A stretch of 64,000 bases of DNA. Source: Flavobacteriales bacterium. GTDB taxonomy: Bacteria; Bacteroidota; Bacteroidia; Flavobacteriales_D; Parvicellaceae. A model generated the notes under the pieces. It was given only the letters and a program-made list of their open reading frames with translations, did not search any database and was not told the DNA's origin. The stretch lies in assembly GCA_025210295.1 (NCBI GenBank), contig JAOASC010000020.1:62001-126000 (forward strand), read 5' to 3'. Of this stretch, positions 18,385 to 28,381 are shown piece after piece; the first letter of the stretch is position 1, and each line of letters opens with the position of its first letter. The position numbers and the translations under genes were made by a program.

Positions 18385-18392
18385 TATATTTG
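18385..18392 (+). promoter_or_regulatory. -7 promoter element for the S9 peptidase gene
   Basis: TATATTTG matches TAnnTTTG, 61 bases before the ATG at 18454, leaving a leader of about 55 bases. Confidence 0.5.
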
Positions 18393-18453
18393 CATTGACT
18401 ACATAGGGAATACTATTTTATTCAATTAAACAGCTAAACTACAACAAATCATA

Positions 18454-20865
18454 ATGAAACAATTTATTTACCTCTTTCTATCCCTTTCAACACTTCATAT
18501 AATGGCCCAAGAAAACCAAACCTACCAACAACCTCCTAAAGAAATTCTCGAACTAGTAGACGTACCAAGAGCTCCCTATGTATTACTCGATGAACAAAAG
18601 GAAAATATGGTATTGGTATATCGAAATGCCTACCAATCTATCGAAGAGTTATCAAAAGAAGAAATGCGCCTTGGTGGACTACGCATCGACCCGCAAACCA
18701 ATATTGGAAGTCGAGTAAACTATTTTAACAATATTAAGCTTAAAAGAATTAACCAGAACAATGATGCACTAATTCAAGTTAAGGGACTCCCCTCTTCTCC
18801 AAAATTGACCAATTTTAGATGGTCTCCCAATCAAACAAAGCTTGCCTTGACCAACACGACTACTGATGGTGTTGAAGTTTGGGTCATTGACATTAAAACA
18901 GCTACAGCTTCTAAAATTACTGAAGCCAATATCAATGCTAACCTAAGAAGTTCCATCAATTGGTTTAAAGATGGAAAATCCCTATTAATCAAAGCAATAG
19001 CGAGTAACAAACTCCCGTTAATCAATACCAAAACAGCAGTCCCAACAGGACCAATTATTTCTATTAACGAAGGAAAAAAAGCTCAGAATAGAACCTACCA
19101 AGATTTATTAAAAAATAAAAATGATGAGCATAACTTTGAACAATTGGCTTTATCTGAACTCTATGTAGTTAACCTAGACGGTACAAAAAAGAAATGGTTG
19201 GGCAGTGATTTATATTATGGGATCAATTTTTCTCCTGATGGAAATTATGTACTTGTTACCACTATTGAAAGACCATTTTCATACCTTGTTCCTTATTATA
19301 GATTTCCTTCAAAAACAACTGTATATACTAAAGAAGGTAAAAAAGTTGAAACAGTTGTTGAAGTCCCCTTAATAGAAGATCTTCCCAAAGGATTTATGGC
19401 TGTTAGAACAGGAAAACGACGTTTTAGCTGGAGAAATGATAAACCAGCGACACTTTATTATGCTGAGGCTCTAGATAAAGGTGATCCGGAAAACAACGTT
19501 GAATATAGAGATGAAATTTTTGAATTAGATGCTCCATTTGTACAAAAGGGTAAATCTATACTCAAAACAGTAAACCGATTTAGCTCAATTGAGTGGGGGA
19601 ATGATAACATAGCTATTGCACATGATTACTGGTGGGATACAAGAAATACTAAATCTTATCTTTTTAACCCATCAGACGCCCAACAACAACCGACTATTCT
19701 TTTTGATCGTAACTACCAAGATCGATACAGTGATCCTGGGAATTTTGTTACTGAGAAAAATGCTATGGGAAGTGAAATTTTAGCGATCGTTAATAATACT
19801 GTCTTTACCATTGGTGATGGCCATAGTAAAGAAGGACAATACCCATTCCTTGATCAATACAGCTTAAAGACGTTAAAAAAGAAACGAATTTATCAATCTA
19901 ACTATACCGACAAAATAGAAGATTTAAGAAATTTTGACCCCAAAAAAGGAGAACTTTTAGTACGAATTGAATCTTCTACTGAATATCCTAACTACTTTTT
20001 TAGAAATGTTAAAAAAGGACAATTAACTCAATTAACAGCCTTTGAAAATCCATTTAAAAGCTTGCAAGATGTTCATAAGGAAGTCATTCACTACCAACGT
20101 GAGGACGGTGTTGAACTTTCTGGCACATTGTATTTACCACTTGGATATGACCAAAACAAAAAGGAAAAAGTTCCTTTAATAATGTGGGCTTATCCTAGAG
20201 AATTTAAAGATAAAGCTAGTGCAGGTCAAAATACCAAAAACCCAAATGAATTTACCTACCCTTATTATGGTTCAATGATTTATTGGGTAACTAGAGGATA
20301 TGCCATTTTAGATGATGCCTCTTTCCCTATTGTTGGAGAAGGAAATAATGAACCTAATGATACGTTTAGAACTCAATTAGTTGCTGATGCAAAGGCTGCA
20401 ATTGATGCTATTGATAATATGGGCTACATTGACAGAAACCGAGTAGCTGTAGGTGGCCATAGCTATGGTGCTTTTATGGTAGCTAACTTGCTTTCTCACT
20501 CTAATTTATTTGCTGCTGGTATTGCAAGAAGCGGGGCTTATAATAGAACATTAACTCCTTTTGGCTTTCAAAGTGAACAAAGAAACTACTGGGAAGCTCC
20601 TGAAATTTACAATTCTATGTCTCCTTTTATGCACGCAGATAAAATGAACCAACCTCTATTATTGATTCATGGAGAAGCTGATAATAACTCTGGAACTTAC
20701 CCAATGCAAAGTGAACGTTACTTTAATGCATTAAAAGGACTAGGTGCTACGGTTAGATTAGTTATTCTTCCTAAGGAGAGCCATGGATACAGTTCTAAAG
20801 AGAGTATTCTTCACTTATTGTGGGAGCAAGATCAATGGCTTGAAAAATATGTAAAAAACAAATAA
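18454..20865 (+). CDS. S9 family prolyl oligopeptidase-like serine peptidase, exported
   Basis: The 803-residue protein has a signal peptide ending near MAQENQ (residue about 19). Residues about 50-520 form a beta-propeller-like region and the rest the alpha/beta hydrolase. The catalytic triad is visible as Ser670 (GGHSYGAF), Asp743 (HGEADNNSG) and His777 (ESHGYSS). The stretch DDASFPIVGEGNNEPND before the hydrolase core is typical of the S9D glutamyl-endopeptidase branch. It probably degrades peptides in the periplasm. It is followed after 14 bases by a CPBP protease gene, probably co-transcribed. Confidence 0.9.
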   Translation: MKQFIYLFLSLSTLHIMAQENQTYQQPPKEILELVDVPRAPYVLLDEQKENMVLVYRNAYQSIEELSKEEMRLGGLRIDPQTNIGSRVNYFNNIKLKRINQNNDALIQVKGLPSSPKLTNFRWSPNQTKLALTNTTTDGVEVWVIDIKTATASKITEANINANLRSSINWFKDGKSLLIKAIASNKLPLINTKTAVPTGPIISINEGKKAQNRTYQDLLKNKNDEHNFEQLALSELYVVNLDGTKKKWLGSDLYYGINFSPDGNYVLVTTIERPFSYLVPYYRFPSKTTVYTKEGKKVETVVEVPLIEDLPKGFMAVRTGKRRFSWRNDKPATLYYAEALDKGDPENNVEYRDEIFELDAPFVQKGKSILKTVNRFSSIEWGNDNIAIAHDYWWDTRNTKSYLFNPSDAQQQPTILFDRNYQDRYSDPGNFVTEKNAMGSEILAIVNNTVFTIGDGHSKEGQYPFLDQYSLKTLKKKRIYQSNYTDKIEDLRNFDPKKGELLVRIESSTEYPNYFFRNVKKGQLTQLTAFENPFKSLQDVHKEVIHYQREDGVELSGTLYLPLGYDQNKKEKVPLIMWAYPREFKDKASAGQNTKNPNEFTYPYYGSMIYWVTRGYAILDDASFPIVGEGNNEPNDTFRTQLVADAKAAIDAIDNMGYIDRNRVAVGGHSYGAFMVANLLSHSNLFAAGIARSGAYNRTLTPFGFQSEQRNYWEAPEIYNSMSPFMHADKMNQPLLLIHGEADNNSGTYPMQSERYFNALKGLGATVRLVILPKESHGYSSKESILHLLWEQDQWLEKYVKNK

Positions 20866-20879
20866 CACGGCATTAGCTA

Positions 20880-21629
20880 ATGAAAAAACAAAAGACTGCT
20901 TTAGGCTTTATCCTATTTGGACTTGGGGTTATTGGTATTTTATCCATTCTTACAATGGATATTCCTCTACCACCTGAAGCCGAAGCTATTCTTAGTGAAT
21001 TATTCACTCCTTTTCAAATCAAGTTACTGACATTGATCAATCCAACCATACTTTTAAGCATAGCTGTATTGATAGGTACTGTACTTTATCAAAAAGTAAA
21101 TTTTAGTGTTCCACTAATAGAGCAAACTTTAGGTATAAAAAAAGAAAAACACCAACTTTTACCCTTTCTTAAATATGGTGCTACAGGAGGAATAATTGCA
21201 GGAGTATTGTTAAGTATAATTAGTTGGAGCTTCACCCCTATTTTACCTACTGAATTTATAGAACTAGGAGAAAATCTTCAACCTTCCATAGCCGCTCGCT
21301 TTTTATATGGCGGAATCACGGAAGAAATTTTAATGCGCTTTGGACTAATGACCTTAATCACCTGGATCGCATATAAAATTTTTGGCAATAGCCCCATTAC
21401 ATTTTGGATAGGAATCATCATTGCAGCTATAGTTTTTGCTTTAGGTCACTTTCCTATAGCCTATCAGGCAGTTGGCACTCCTTCAGCAGGCTTGTTAACT
21501 TATATTCTTATTGGTAATACTACAGGAGGAATAATTTTTGGCTGGTTATACTGGAAAAAAGGATTAGAAAGTGCGATTATAGCCCACATATTTGCACATG
21601 TCACGATGTTAGTTTTCGAACTCTTTTAA
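20880..21629 (+). CDS. CPBP family intramembrane glutamic endopeptidase (CAAX/Abi type)
   Basis: The 249-residue polytopic membrane protein has the three CPBP motifs: EEILMRFG (EExxxR), FALGHF with the catalytic-site His, and a later HIFAHVTM. Family members cleave within the membrane or process prenylated or bacteriocin-related peptides; the substrate here is unknown. It follows the S9 peptidase by 14 bases and faces the glycosyltransferase gene convergently with 18 bases between stops. Confidence 0.87.
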   Translation: MKKQKTALGFILFGLGVIGILSILTMDIPLPPEAEAILSELFTPFQIKLLTLINPTILLSIAVLIGTVLYQKVNFSVPLIEQTLGIKKEKHQLLPFLKYGATGGIIAGVLLSIISWSFTPILPTEFIELGENLQPSIAARFLYGGITEEILMRFGLMTLITWIAYKIFGNSPITFWIGIIIAAIVFALGHFPIAYQAVGTPSAGLLTYILIGNTTGGIIFGWLYWKKGLESAIIAHIFAHVTMLVFELF

Positions 21630-21647
21630 ACCGTTCTTTTTACTCAA

Positions 21648-22808
21648 TTAGATGCCTTTTTTTTCGATAACAGCTTCTAGTTTTTTTGTAGATTCCTCCC
21701 AGCTATAAGTTGATTTTACAAAAGAACGTGCTTTTTCTCCTAGTTCTACTCTCCTATCATGACTGGTTAGTAAACTGTTGATCTTTACTGCAAAATCTTC
21801 TGCTGTTTCAGCAACTTCCAATTCGAAACTATCTTTAGCTCCTAGTGAATTGTTAACTAAAGAAGTCGTAATGCAAGGGAGCTCCATGGCCATGGCCTCT
21901 AATAATTTATTTTGAAGTCCAGTACCTATAAACAAGGGGGCGACAAATATTTTTGCACTAGCATAAGCCTCCCTAATGTCATCTACCCATCCAGAAACAA
22001 CAACATTTTTATTTGCTAAAGCTTTCACTTCTTTAGCTGGATTTGCCCCAGCAATTTTTAAGGTAATCGTCTCACTTAAAAGAGGCAAAATTTCATTTAC
22101 TATATACTGAACAGCTGCAACATTAGGAGCATAACTCATATTTCCAACAAAAATCAAATCGAACTTTTTAGCATGAGGCATCGCTTGAAAAAAATCGGTA
22201 TCTATTCCATTAGTCACAATCGTAATATCATCACGCTTTTGATGATAGATCAACTGCCTTTCCTTTTCAGAGATAATCGAATGCTGATCAAAATAATCAT
22301 AAATTAAGTGTTCATATTTCAACAAACGTTTAGCTTCCTCTTTAAACAAAGGTTTTAAAATTCCTGAATAAGGAGTCCTTCGATCTATACCTTTAGAAAA
22401 AGCATCCATATAATCTAATGTTTTAACAATATGGTGCTCATTTTTCACATATTCAGCTGCTCGTATCAATTGACAAAAAATACGATCAGGTTGATAACTC
22501 TGAATCAATTGACTAATTTTCCGGTGTACATTAGCTTGATAAAAGTAGTTGACTTGATAGGGCTTACTCGAAAATAAAGCTTTAAATAAATTAAAATAAA
22601 TTTTCAGCTTGTTGAGCCTAAATACTTTGACTTCGTGACAAAATGATTTTAAATGATCAATATGCTCTTGATCTGTATGATTATCATCCAAACAACACAA
22701 CAGGATATTATGACGTTTAGAAAGTTCTTTTAACTGATGATAAACCCTCAACTTATCCCCTTTATCTAAAGGGTATGGAACACGCGAAACAATCACAAAC
22801 AACTTCAT
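21648..22808 (-). CDS. Glycosyltransferase family 4-like protein
   Basis: The 386-residue GT-B protein opens MKLFVIVSRVPYPLDKGDKLR, like the glycosyltransferases annotated in exosortase/exopolysaccharide clusters. The second Rossmann domain has LIFVGNMSYAPNV, and the nucleotide-sugar motif GTGLQNKLLEAMAMELPCITT with Glu is clear. It probably transfers a hexose in surface polysaccharide synthesis. It is four bases downstream of a second glycosyltransferase. Confidence 0.87.
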   Translation of the reverse strand: MKLFVIVSRVPYPLDKGDKLRVYHQLKELSKRHNILLCCLDDNHTDQEHIDHLKSFCHEVKVFRLNKLKIYFNLFKALFSSKPYQVNYFYQANVHRKISQLIQSYQPDRIFCQLIRAAEYVKNEHHIVKTLDYMDAFSKGIDRRTPYSGILKPLFKEEAKRLLKYEHLIYDYFDQHSIISEKERQLIYHQKRDDITIVTNGIDTDFFQAMPHAKKFDLIFVGNMSYAPNVAAVQYIVNEILPLLSETITLKIAGANPAKEVKALANKNVVVSGWVDDIREAYASAKIFVAPLFIGTGLQNKLLEAMAMELPCITTSLVNNSLGAKDSFELEVAETAEDFAVKINSLLTSHDRRVELGEKARSFVKSTYSWEESTKKLEAVIEKKGI

Positions 22809-22812
22809 AACA

Positions 22813-24015
22813 CTATCCTTTCAAAGATTGATAAAAATTAACCAACTGATGATTAATAATTTCGTTGTTATATTTTTTCTCTACTAAATCCCTTGCATTT
22901 TGGCCGATGTCTTTGATTCTTCTTTTATCTTCTAGTAACCAACTAATTTGCTTAATAAACTCATTCTTTTTATTGGCAATCAATATATTTTCTCTATCCT
23001 TATAATCAATTCCCTCTGCTCCTACACTAGTAGATATTACTACTTTTCCTAAAGCCATTCCTTCAATAATTTTAATACGCATTCCTCCAGCAGAAAGTAA
23101 AGGCACTAACATAACATCATGCTCTAAAATAAATGCTTTCGCATCTTCTACTTCTCCATGATTAATAATATTTTTCCAATTGGTACTAAACAACCAGTCT
23201 GGCATGTTTCTTCCTGCAATATTGAATTTGAGCTGTGGAAAAGCTTCTTGTATTTTAGGCCAAATACTTTCTCCAAACCAAGCGATTCCCTCTAAGTTAG
23301 GTTTCCAATCCATAGAACCTAGGTGAAAAAAAGAAATTGTAGCTTTTTCTTTTTGTTCTTGATACTCAAACTGATTGAGTTCTATACCAAAAGGAATCGT
23401 AATCACAGGTTTAACGCAACCTAACTTCCTATATTTCTCCCCATCTTCATCTGTTATTGAAGCAATTCCATCTACATCATTTATCACATTCGACTCATAT
23501 TGCTTTAATTGCTTTGCTAAAATCTTAAGGTATACTTGCTTCGCTTTATTTGAAGTACTATTGGCTAAACGCTCCCAAATCATATATTCCAAATTATGTG
23601 AACGAAGTACGAGTTTAGCATCAGAAAAACGCTTGATCGTAGCAATATAAGGAGTCATAAATAAACTTTCTATATGAACGACATCAAATTGTTCTTGCTC
23701 AAGTATTTCTCGTAATAAACGATCAAAATCTGTGGAAAAAAAGCGACTAATATTATAAGAATCAGATGTTACTAAACTAGAAAAGGCATCTACGATATTA
23801 ATTTCTGTATCTACAAATACAGCCTCCATTCTTGTTTTCTTGAAGAAATCTTGATCTATTAGCTCTTTTTTGAAAGGATGTTTAGTAGTACATATTGTAA
23901 TTAATTTTACAGCTATACCATTATCAATAAAACCTTTGGTAATATTATTCATTGCAATACAACCTCCATCAATAGCTGGTTGTGGGGGTTTATGACATAT
24001 TTGCAAGACTTTCAT
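22813..24015 (-). CDS. Glycosyltransferase family 4-like protein
   Basis: The 400-residue GT-B protein starts MKVLQICHKPPQPAIDGGC, has HIESLFMTPYIA and LRSHNLEYMIWERL in the acceptor domain, and FFHLGSMDWKPNLEG and GGMRIKIIEGMALGKVVISTS in the donor-binding domain. It resembles sugar transferases of surface glycan synthesis. It lies 13 bases after the LptF/LptG-like gene and 4 bases before another glycosyltransferase, so all three are probably co-transcribed. Donor and acceptor cannot be told. Confidence 0.87.
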   Translation of the reverse strand: MKVLQICHKPPQPAIDGGCIAMNNITKGFIDNGIAVKLITICTTKHPFKKELIDQDFFKKTRMEAVFVDTEINIVDAFSSLVTSDSYNISRFFSTDFDRLLREILEQEQFDVVHIESLFMTPYIATIKRFSDAKLVLRSHNLEYMIWERLANSTSNKAKQVYLKILAKQLKQYESNVINDVDGIASITDEDGEKYRKLGCVKPVITIPFGIELNQFEYQEQKEKATISFFHLGSMDWKPNLEGIAWFGESIWPKIQEAFPQLKFNIAGRNMPDWLFSTNWKNIINHGEVEDAKAFILEHDVMLVPLLSAGGMRIKIIEGMALGKVVISTSVGAEGIDYKDRENILIANKKNEFIKQISWLLEDKRRIKDIGQNARDLVEKKYNNEIINHQLVNFYQSLKG

Positions 24016-24028
24016 ACCTTTTTATTCT

Positions 24029-25474
24029 TTATCTTTTACCTCTTATCTTCTGAAAAAACTTAACGTAAGCATCCATATCAAATAACTTGGAATCATTATT
24101 TGCTTTAAAGAATACAAATATAGTAATTGGTGTAAGAATAATGGCACTCAACCACATTCCAACGACTGGAGACAACACTGAGTCTAAAGCCATTTCCTCA
24201 CCTGCTCTTGTAAAAATGAAGTAAAATAAAAATAAGATGATCCCAATTAATACAGGAATCCCTATCCCTCCTTTTTTAACAATAGCACCTAACGAGCCGC
24301 CTAATATCAATAACATCATACAGGCATACGATAAAGTAAACTTTTGGTGCCAACTAATATCTTTTTTCATGATGTATTTTTGAGAGCTTTCATCGAGCGC
24401 TACCGGAACTTTTTGACTATTGATTAATCCTCTAGTGATATCAATTGCTCTTAAAATATTCTGTTTTCTTGAAACGCTATCCAACTTTTGAAAGTAATTT
24501 TCTGTTGGAACAATTGAATCGTAACTGTAAGTCACCGAATCACTAATCCCTCTGGTTATTGAAAATTTATTTCTAGTAATATGATACTGAGAAGTATTTG
24601 TTTTTTGCCTTGCTTCAACAGCAGAATCTCGTAATACTTTTAATTGATCTAGAGAAAGAAAATGCTCATCTTTAGAATAAGTATCTTCACTAGAGCGTTC
24701 AAAATCAAATGATTTTAGTTTTATTTTTAACGTAGCTTTTTCAAAGTAATAACGCATAAATGGTAACTCTGAATCTTTCATGGTTTCGGGGTTAAACTCT
24801 TGAAAAATAAAACCATCATATAAATCCAAAATCATAAAAGAGCTATTTTTCGGATGCGTTATAGAACCTTTCTTAGCACTAATGATTCTTTTATAATCAC
24901 GTGGATCTTCTGTATAATTTTGAGAGGTTTTCATCTCAGAGTAATCATAAATCAATAAATCTTCAAAAATACCATCCGCCTTTTTCTTGCCTATTCGGAT
25001 GTTATAATTTTCCAATTCATCAAAAAAGATTCCCTCTTTAAAAACAATTGCTGCCTTTGTCTGTTGAATATCATAAATCAACACGCGCATTTTAAAATTA
25101 GCAATGGGCCAAAGATTATTGGTAAAATAAAAAGCTCCTAATGCAACAAAAATCATGAAGATCATTAATGGTTTCATGATCTTGTATAGCGACAACCCTG
25201 AAGCTTTCATTGCTGTAAGCTCATTGTGTTCAGCTAAATTACCTAAGGTCATGATCGAAGCTAGTAGAACGGATAGCGGAAGTGCAATAGGCACCCAATT
25301 TGCAGAAGCATAAAACAGTAATTCGAGTACAATATACCATTCTAGCCCTTTCCCCATTAAATCATCAATATAGAGCCACAAAAACTGCATATCCAGAATC
25401 ACCATCCAGATAAGAAAAACCAAAATAAAAGGTCCGATAAATGCACCTAATACAACTTTAGTTAACTTTTTCAA
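24029..25474 (-). CDS. LptF/LptG (YjgP/YjgQ) family permease
   Basis: The 481-residue protein has the family plan: three membrane helices at the N-terminus (including LPLSVLLASIMTLGNLAEHNELTAMKASG, the typical coupling segment), a large periplasmic beta-jellyroll of about 250 residues, and three C-terminal helices (LSYACMMLLILGGSLGAIV ...). LptF and LptG form the ABC transporter that extracts lipopolysaccharide for transport to the outer membrane. Sequence alone does not say which of the two this is. The co-directional glycosyltransferases fit an envelope glycan role. Confidence 0.9.
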   Translation of the reverse strand: MKKLTKVVLGAFIGPFILVFLIWMVILDMQFLWLYIDDLMGKGLEWYIVLELLFYASANWVPIALPLSVLLASIMTLGNLAEHNELTAMKASGLSLYKIMKPLMIFMIFVALGAFYFTNNLWPIANFKMRVLIYDIQQTKAAIVFKEGIFFDELENYNIRIGKKKADGIFEDLLIYDYSEMKTSQNYTEDPRDYKRIISAKKGSITHPKNSSFMILDLYDGFIFQEFNPETMKDSELPFMRYYFEKATLKIKLKSFDFERSSEDTYSKDEHFLSLDQLKVLRDSAVEARQKTNTSQYHITRNKFSITRGISDSVTYSYDSIVPTENYFQKLDSVSRKQNILRAIDITRGLINSQKVPVALDESSQKYIMKKDISWHQKFTLSYACMMLLILGGSLGAIVKKGGIGIPVLIGIILFLFYFIFTRAGEEMALDSVLSPVVGMWLSAIILTPITIFVFFKANNDSKLFDMDAYVKFFQKIRGKR

Positions 25475-25492
25475 TCGTTTTTGTTTTAAAAA

Positions 25493-25527
25493 ATAAAATC
25501 CTGTAGAGTCAACTACAAGATTTTATA
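25493..25527 (-). terminator. Terminator after the START-like gene
   Basis: The stem AAAATCTTGTAG / CTACAGGATTTT (one G-T pair) with a 6-base loop runs on the minus strand into TTTTATTTTTT. Confidence 0.8.
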
Positions 25528-25583
25528 CAAAAGTAATATAATATTTTCTTATTATATAGGCTAAAAGCGCTTATTCTTGAAAA

Positions 25584-25964
25584 CTAACCACCAATGGCTG
25601 ATTTTAATTTCTGAATATTGCTTTCCCACAATAACTTAGCCTCATCAATCTCATCTTCTTCTGCAAAATCAGTAACAACTAAAGCTACTTCTTTTGTCAA
25701 ATCATCGATTTGAATCGCCATTTCAAAATAATACGAAGTATCTTCGTCGTCTTCCCATTGGAAACGTACTTCATTCCCCTTTTTAGACTTTAATAACGTT
25801 GCTGAGTCTTCGTCACCATCCCAAAAGAATGTATAAACATCTCCTTTGATATTGACATCATCTGCAAACCATTCAGATAGACCACTAGGGCTAATTAAAC
25901 AATTAAATATAATATTGGGAGATGACTTTACTAAAGTCTCTATTGTAAATTTCTGTTTTTCCAT
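25584..25964 (-). CDS. START-like (AHSA1/SRPBCC) domain protein
   Basis: The 126-residue protein consists of one helix-grip fold: an N-terminal strand and helix (FTIETLVKSSPNIIFNCLISPSGLSEWFADDV), central strands (YTFFWDGDEDSATLL, VRFQWEDDEDTSYYFEM) and a C-terminal helix (LLWESNIQKLKSAIGG). Such proteins bind hydrophobic ligands in a cleft; Bacteroidota carry a conserved short version of unknown role. It is strongly acidic and probably cytoplasmic. It is transcribed alone, judging from the terminator after it. Confidence 0.8.
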   Translation of the reverse strand: MEKQKFTIETLVKSSPNIIFNCLISPSGLSEWFADDVNIKGDVYTFFWDGDEDSATLLKSKKGNEVRFQWEDDEDTSYYFEMAIQIDDLTKEVALVVTDFAEEDEIDEAKLLWESNIQKLKSAIGG

Positions 25965-26088
25965 TAAATATAATTTATCCCTATAAAATTAGGGTTTATC
26001 GTAGTCGGCACAATATAAACAAAAAAAAGAGAAATATTAAGTTATCTTTAATACAGCTTTACTTTTTTGCATTTTTTTAACAAAAATG

Positions 26089-26793
26089 TTAAATTAAACC
26101 TTCATCTGCAAAGCTGTAATAGGTTTGATTTGCAATGACTAAATGATCTAATATAGGAATGTCCATGATTTTTCCTGTTTCTACTAATTTATCTGTTAAT
26201 CGAAGATCTGAAGCACTTGGTTTCAACTGTCCTGATGGATGGTTATGAGCAATAATTAAAGCAGAGGCTAATTTTTCTATGGCTGGTTTAAAAATTAACT
26301 TAATGTCTGCAATTGTACCACTTACCCCTCCTTTGCTAATTTGTTTTTTAAACAATACCTTATTGGACCTAGATAAGCCCATCACCCAAAACTCTTCATG
26401 AGGTAAATCTTCAAATAAAGGGGTTAGCTGTTCATAGGCATCTTTACTCGACTTTATTGCATACAATACAGGTACTTCTTCGGTTTTTCTCCTTCTTCCC
26501 AATTCTAAGGCGGCGGCAATACTTACCGCCTTTGCAGTGCCTACTCCCTTGAATTCCATTAGTCTATCTAATGTCATTTGACCTAGTTCTATGAGACTAT
26601 TATTGGCGCTTTTTAATATTTTTTTTGATAATTCAACTGCTGTTTCTTCTCTATTTCCAGAACCAATTAGTATAGCAATTAACTCTGCATTGGTTAATGT
26701 TTGCCGACCTTTATCTAACAATTTTTCTCTTGGTCTGTCGGCTAGATCCCACTCTGTAATGGAAATCTTTTGTTTGGGGAGGCTTTTTTTCAT
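26089..26793 (-). CDS. radC: RadC family JAMM/MPN-type protein
   Basis: The 234-residue protein has an N-terminal helix-hairpin-helix region (MEFKGVGTAKAVSIAAALELGRR) and a C-terminal JAMM metalloprotease-like domain with IIAHNHPSGQLKPSASD, the H-x-H-x10-D metal site. RadC was once linked to repair but its function is unresolved; it is widespread. Its start, MKKSLPKQKISITEWDLADRPREKLL, is typical for the family. Behind its start lies an AG-rich repeat. Confidence 0.93.
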   Translation of the reverse strand: MKKSLPKQKISITEWDLADRPREKLLDKGRQTLTNAELIAILIGSGNREETAVELSKKILKSANNSLIELGQMTLDRLMEFKGVGTAKAVSIAAALELGRRRKTEEVPVLYAIKSSKDAYEQLTPLFEDLPHEEFWVMGLSRSNKVLFKKQISKGGVSGTIADIKLIFKPAIEKLASALIIAHNHPSGQLKPSASDLRLTDKLVETGKIMDIPILDHLVIANQTYYSFADEGLI

Positions 26794-26849
26794 AAGTTAC
26801 TAAGTTAAACTTTTTAGGACAAAAAAACATAACTAACTTAAAAACAAGT

Positions 26850-26932
26850 GGATGGGGCAAGGAAAAGAGAGTTAAGAAAAGAGAATAGAGAAAAGAGAAA
26901 AGAGAACAGCAGAGAAGAGAGGTAAGCTACTA
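26850..26932. repeat. AG-rich 7-nt periodic repeat
   Basis: Between radC and kbl, about 80 bases consist of degenerate 7-nt units such as AGAAAAG, AGAATAG and AGAACAG. The same words appear in the repeat regions at 48.0-48.8 kb and 54.3-54.6 kb. No coding frame is credible in it. Confidence 0.75.
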
Positions 26933-26974
26933 AAACAAGAAAATCCAACTGATAGCAGTAGGATTTTCTTGTTT
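26933..26974 (-). terminator. Terminator after kbl
   Basis: The stem AAACAAGAAAATCC / GGATTTTCTTGTTT with a 14-base loop is perfect over 14 bp and lies 20 bases past the kbl stop. Confidence 0.85.
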
Positions 26975-26993
26975 ATGAATAAAATGAGTATCG

Positions 26994-28184
26994 TTAATCA
27001 ATTACATTTAGTTTCTTACCAACTTTAATAAAAGCATTGATTGCTTTATCTAAGTGTTCTATTTCGTGAGCTGCAGAAATTTGTGTTCTAATTCTAGCTT
27101 TTCCTTTAGGAACTACTGGGTAAAAGAACCCAATTGCATATACGCCCTCTTTTAATAATTCATCAGCAAATTGTTGAGATAATGCTGCATCATACAACAT
27201 AATTGGAACAATTGGAGAATCACCTTTTACAACATCAAATCCAGCTGCAAGGATCTTTTCTTTAAAATATTTAGTATTCGCTTCTAATTTATCTCTTAAA
27301 GAAGTATCGGTACTTAAAATATCAAAGACTTTGTTGGCTGCACCTACAATACTTGGTGCTAAAGAATTAGAAAACAAATAAGGACGAGAACGTTGACGTA
27401 ACATCTCAATAATCTCCTTTTTTCCTGTCGTATATCCTCCCATAGCTCCACCTAAAGCTTTTCCTAAGGTTCCCGTAATAATATCTACACGATCCATTAC
27501 ATTATGATATTCTGGCACTCCCCTACCTGTTTCCCCAATAAAACCGGCTGAGTGACATTCATCTGTCATTACCAATGCTCCATATTTATCTGCTAAATCG
27601 CAAATCTCATTCATTTTAGCAATATCTCCATCCATAGAAAACACTCCATCAGTAACAATAATCGTATGACGTTGTGCTTGTGCTTTCTTCAATTGCTCTT
27701 CTAAATCTGCCATATCGCTATGTTTATAACGATAACGTTGCGCTTTACATAAACGAACTCCATCAATAATAGAAGCATGATTTAATTCATCTGAAATAAT
27801 CGCATCTTCTGCTGTAAACAAAGGTTCAAATACCCCTCCATTGGCATCAAAAGCAGCAGCATATAATATGGTATCTTCTGTACCGTAGAATTTTGCAATT
27901 CGCTCTTCTAATTCTTTATGTATATCTTGTGTACCGCAAATAAAACGAACAGAAGACATTCCAAAACCATGGGTATCTAGCGCATCTTTTGACGCTTGGA
28001 TAACTTCTGGATTAGAGGATAAACCTAAATAGTTATTGGCACACATAATTACAACGTCTTCTCCTGTATTTACGTGTACTTCTGCTCCTTGAGGGGTGGT
28101 GATTATTCGTTCTGATTTATACAACCCAGCCTCTTTTATCTCGGCTAATTCTTTCTGTAAATGTTCTTTTATTTTTCCGTACAT
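26994..28184 (-). CDS. kbl: Glycine C-acetyltransferase (2-amino-3-ketobutyrate CoA ligase)
   Basis: The 396-residue PLP enzyme links glycine and acetyl-CoA with 2-amino-3-oxobutanoate in threonine breakdown. The alpha-oxoamine synthase motifs are present: [50 protein letters not shown] and the PLP-lysine loop [12 protein letters not shown]. Length and motifs match Kbl better than the acyl-chain-specific serine palmitoyltransferase or BioF relatives. No threonine dehydrogenase gene is next to it. Confidence 0.92.
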   Translation of the reverse strand: MYGKIKEHLQKELAEIKEAGLYKSERIITTPQGAEVHVNTGEDVVIMCANNYLGLSSNPEVIQASKDALDTHGFGMSSVRFICGTQDIHKELEERIAKFYGTEDTILYAAAFDANGGVFEPLFTAEDAIISDELNHASIIDGVRLCKAQRYRYKHSDMADLEEQLKKAQAQRHTIIVTDGVFSMDGDIAKMNEICDLADKYGALVMTDECHSAGFIGETGRGVPEYHNVMDRVDIITGTLGKALGGAMGGYTTGKKEIIEMLRQRSRPYLFSNSLAPSIVGAANKVFDILSTDTSLRDKLEANTKYFKEKILAAGFDVVKGDSPIVPIMLYDAALSQQFADELLKEGVYAIGFFYPVVPKGKARIRTQISAAHEIEHLDKAINAFIKVGKKLNVID

Positions 28185-28381
28185 AGTTTAGATTTTAGTT
28201 CTAAAGTTGTTTATTGATACGATAAACTCCTTTTGCAACAAATTTAAGGTTTCTTATCTAATGATGTTGTTTAAAATCATAAAATAATTACTTGATGATG
28301 GACTAATTATTCAACTCAAAAAACTAAAATGCTGTGAAATACAAGTTGCTGTTAAAATTTACTCCCTCCAACAATATTCTA

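Noticed and set aside
26850-26932. AG-rich stretch as a ribosome-binding or coding feature
   Set aside because: It lies between two genes, has no start and does not code; it is a repeat.
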